From Syncephalis fuscata (Eukaryota > Zoopagomycota > Zoopagomycetes > Zoopagales > Piptocephalidaceae): a stretch of DNA of 22,076 nt. Below are positions 21,891 to 22,076 of the stretch, piece after piece. The position numbers were made by a program, and so were the translations under genes. Below the pieces are notes generated by a model. That model was not told the origin of the DNA. It did not search any database and saw only the letters and a list, made by a program, of their open reading frames with translations. The first letter of the stretch is position 1. The number at the start of each line of letters is the position of its first letter. Location: the NCBI GenBank assembly GCA_025786725.1, contig JAHLTZ010000146.1, positions 1 to 22,076 on the forward strand, in the 5' to 3' direction.

Positions 21891-22076
21891 TGTAGAGAAA
21901 GAAAGGATGACGAGCGAATAGAGAAAGAGACAAAGACACGATTCAATAGTCGTCTCGCTTAAGCTACTATAACTTCAACTGCAACAACAATAATAATAAT
22001 AAAACAAACAACAAAAAACGTTACTGAGGCGCGTGTCAAAATCAGGCCAGTAGGCCCATACACTAACCGCGCGCAC

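Larger units (their letters stand above)
21492..22076. other. Upstream region of YAK1 (promoter / leader), repeat-rich
   Basis: 585 bp to the window end. It contains (AC)7 at 21609-21622, imperfect trinucleotide repeats from about 21700 to 21890 (GTT/GCT/AGT type), an A/G-rich stretch (21893-21935) and a CAA/AATA-rich stretch (21975-22020). Several open frames cross it on both strands but consist only of monotone Leu/Ser/Asn/Thr runs. No gene is supported. Confidence 0.65.

Noticed and set aside
21585-21939. Leu-, Asn- or Thr-rich ORFs on both strands upstream of YAK1
   Set aside because: They are by-products of trinucleotide repeats that stay open in several frames; no domain or splice signal supports them.

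Overview
The window is about 22 kb of AT-rich fungal nuclear DNA. It has short spliceosomal introns (about 50-85 bp, mostly GTAAGT...TAG), polyA signals, long Gln/Ser/Asn-rich tracts and protein families typical of fungi. The mix suggests an early-diverging (former zygomycete) lineage; this is inference and no species can be named. All gene models below were built by joining exons by hand, checking splice signals, reading phase and protein-family motifs.

Layout, left to right: (1) the 3' end of a GWT1/PIG-W inositol acyltransferase gene, + strand, 10-450. (2) A complete seven-exon Zn2Cys6 + PAS transcription factor of the ERT1/AcuK gluconeogenesis-regulator family, +, 1268-3512. (3) and (4) Two tandem, complete twelve-exon cytochrome P450 genes, +, 4278-6393 and 7915-10025. 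Each encodes 492 aa with identical exon lengths, and their sequence identity is strongly mosaic. (5) A three-exon gene on the - strand, 15366-10169, for a 1,683-aa leucine-rich-repeat protein that matches the animal LKB1-interacting protein STK11IP/LIP1. (6) A nine-exon YAK1-type DYRK kinase gene on the - strand, 21491-15709. It carries two single-base homopolymer insertions inside the catalytic domain and an approximately 1,100-residue low-complexity C-terminal tail.

The P450 pair and the STK11IP-like gene meet tail to tail, with only 143 bp between stop codons. Three of the six genes (ERT1-like, STK11IP-like, YAK1) belong to families tied to glucose or nutrient signalling in other organisms. 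Whether that proximity has meaning is untested. The most notable points are the paired frameshifts in YAK1, the recent-looking conversion tract of about 700 bp between the P450s (three introns identical), a GC-AG intron kept in both P450s, and a fungal STK11IP homologue. No clearly new multigene system, RNA gene, CRISPR array or intact transposon was seen.
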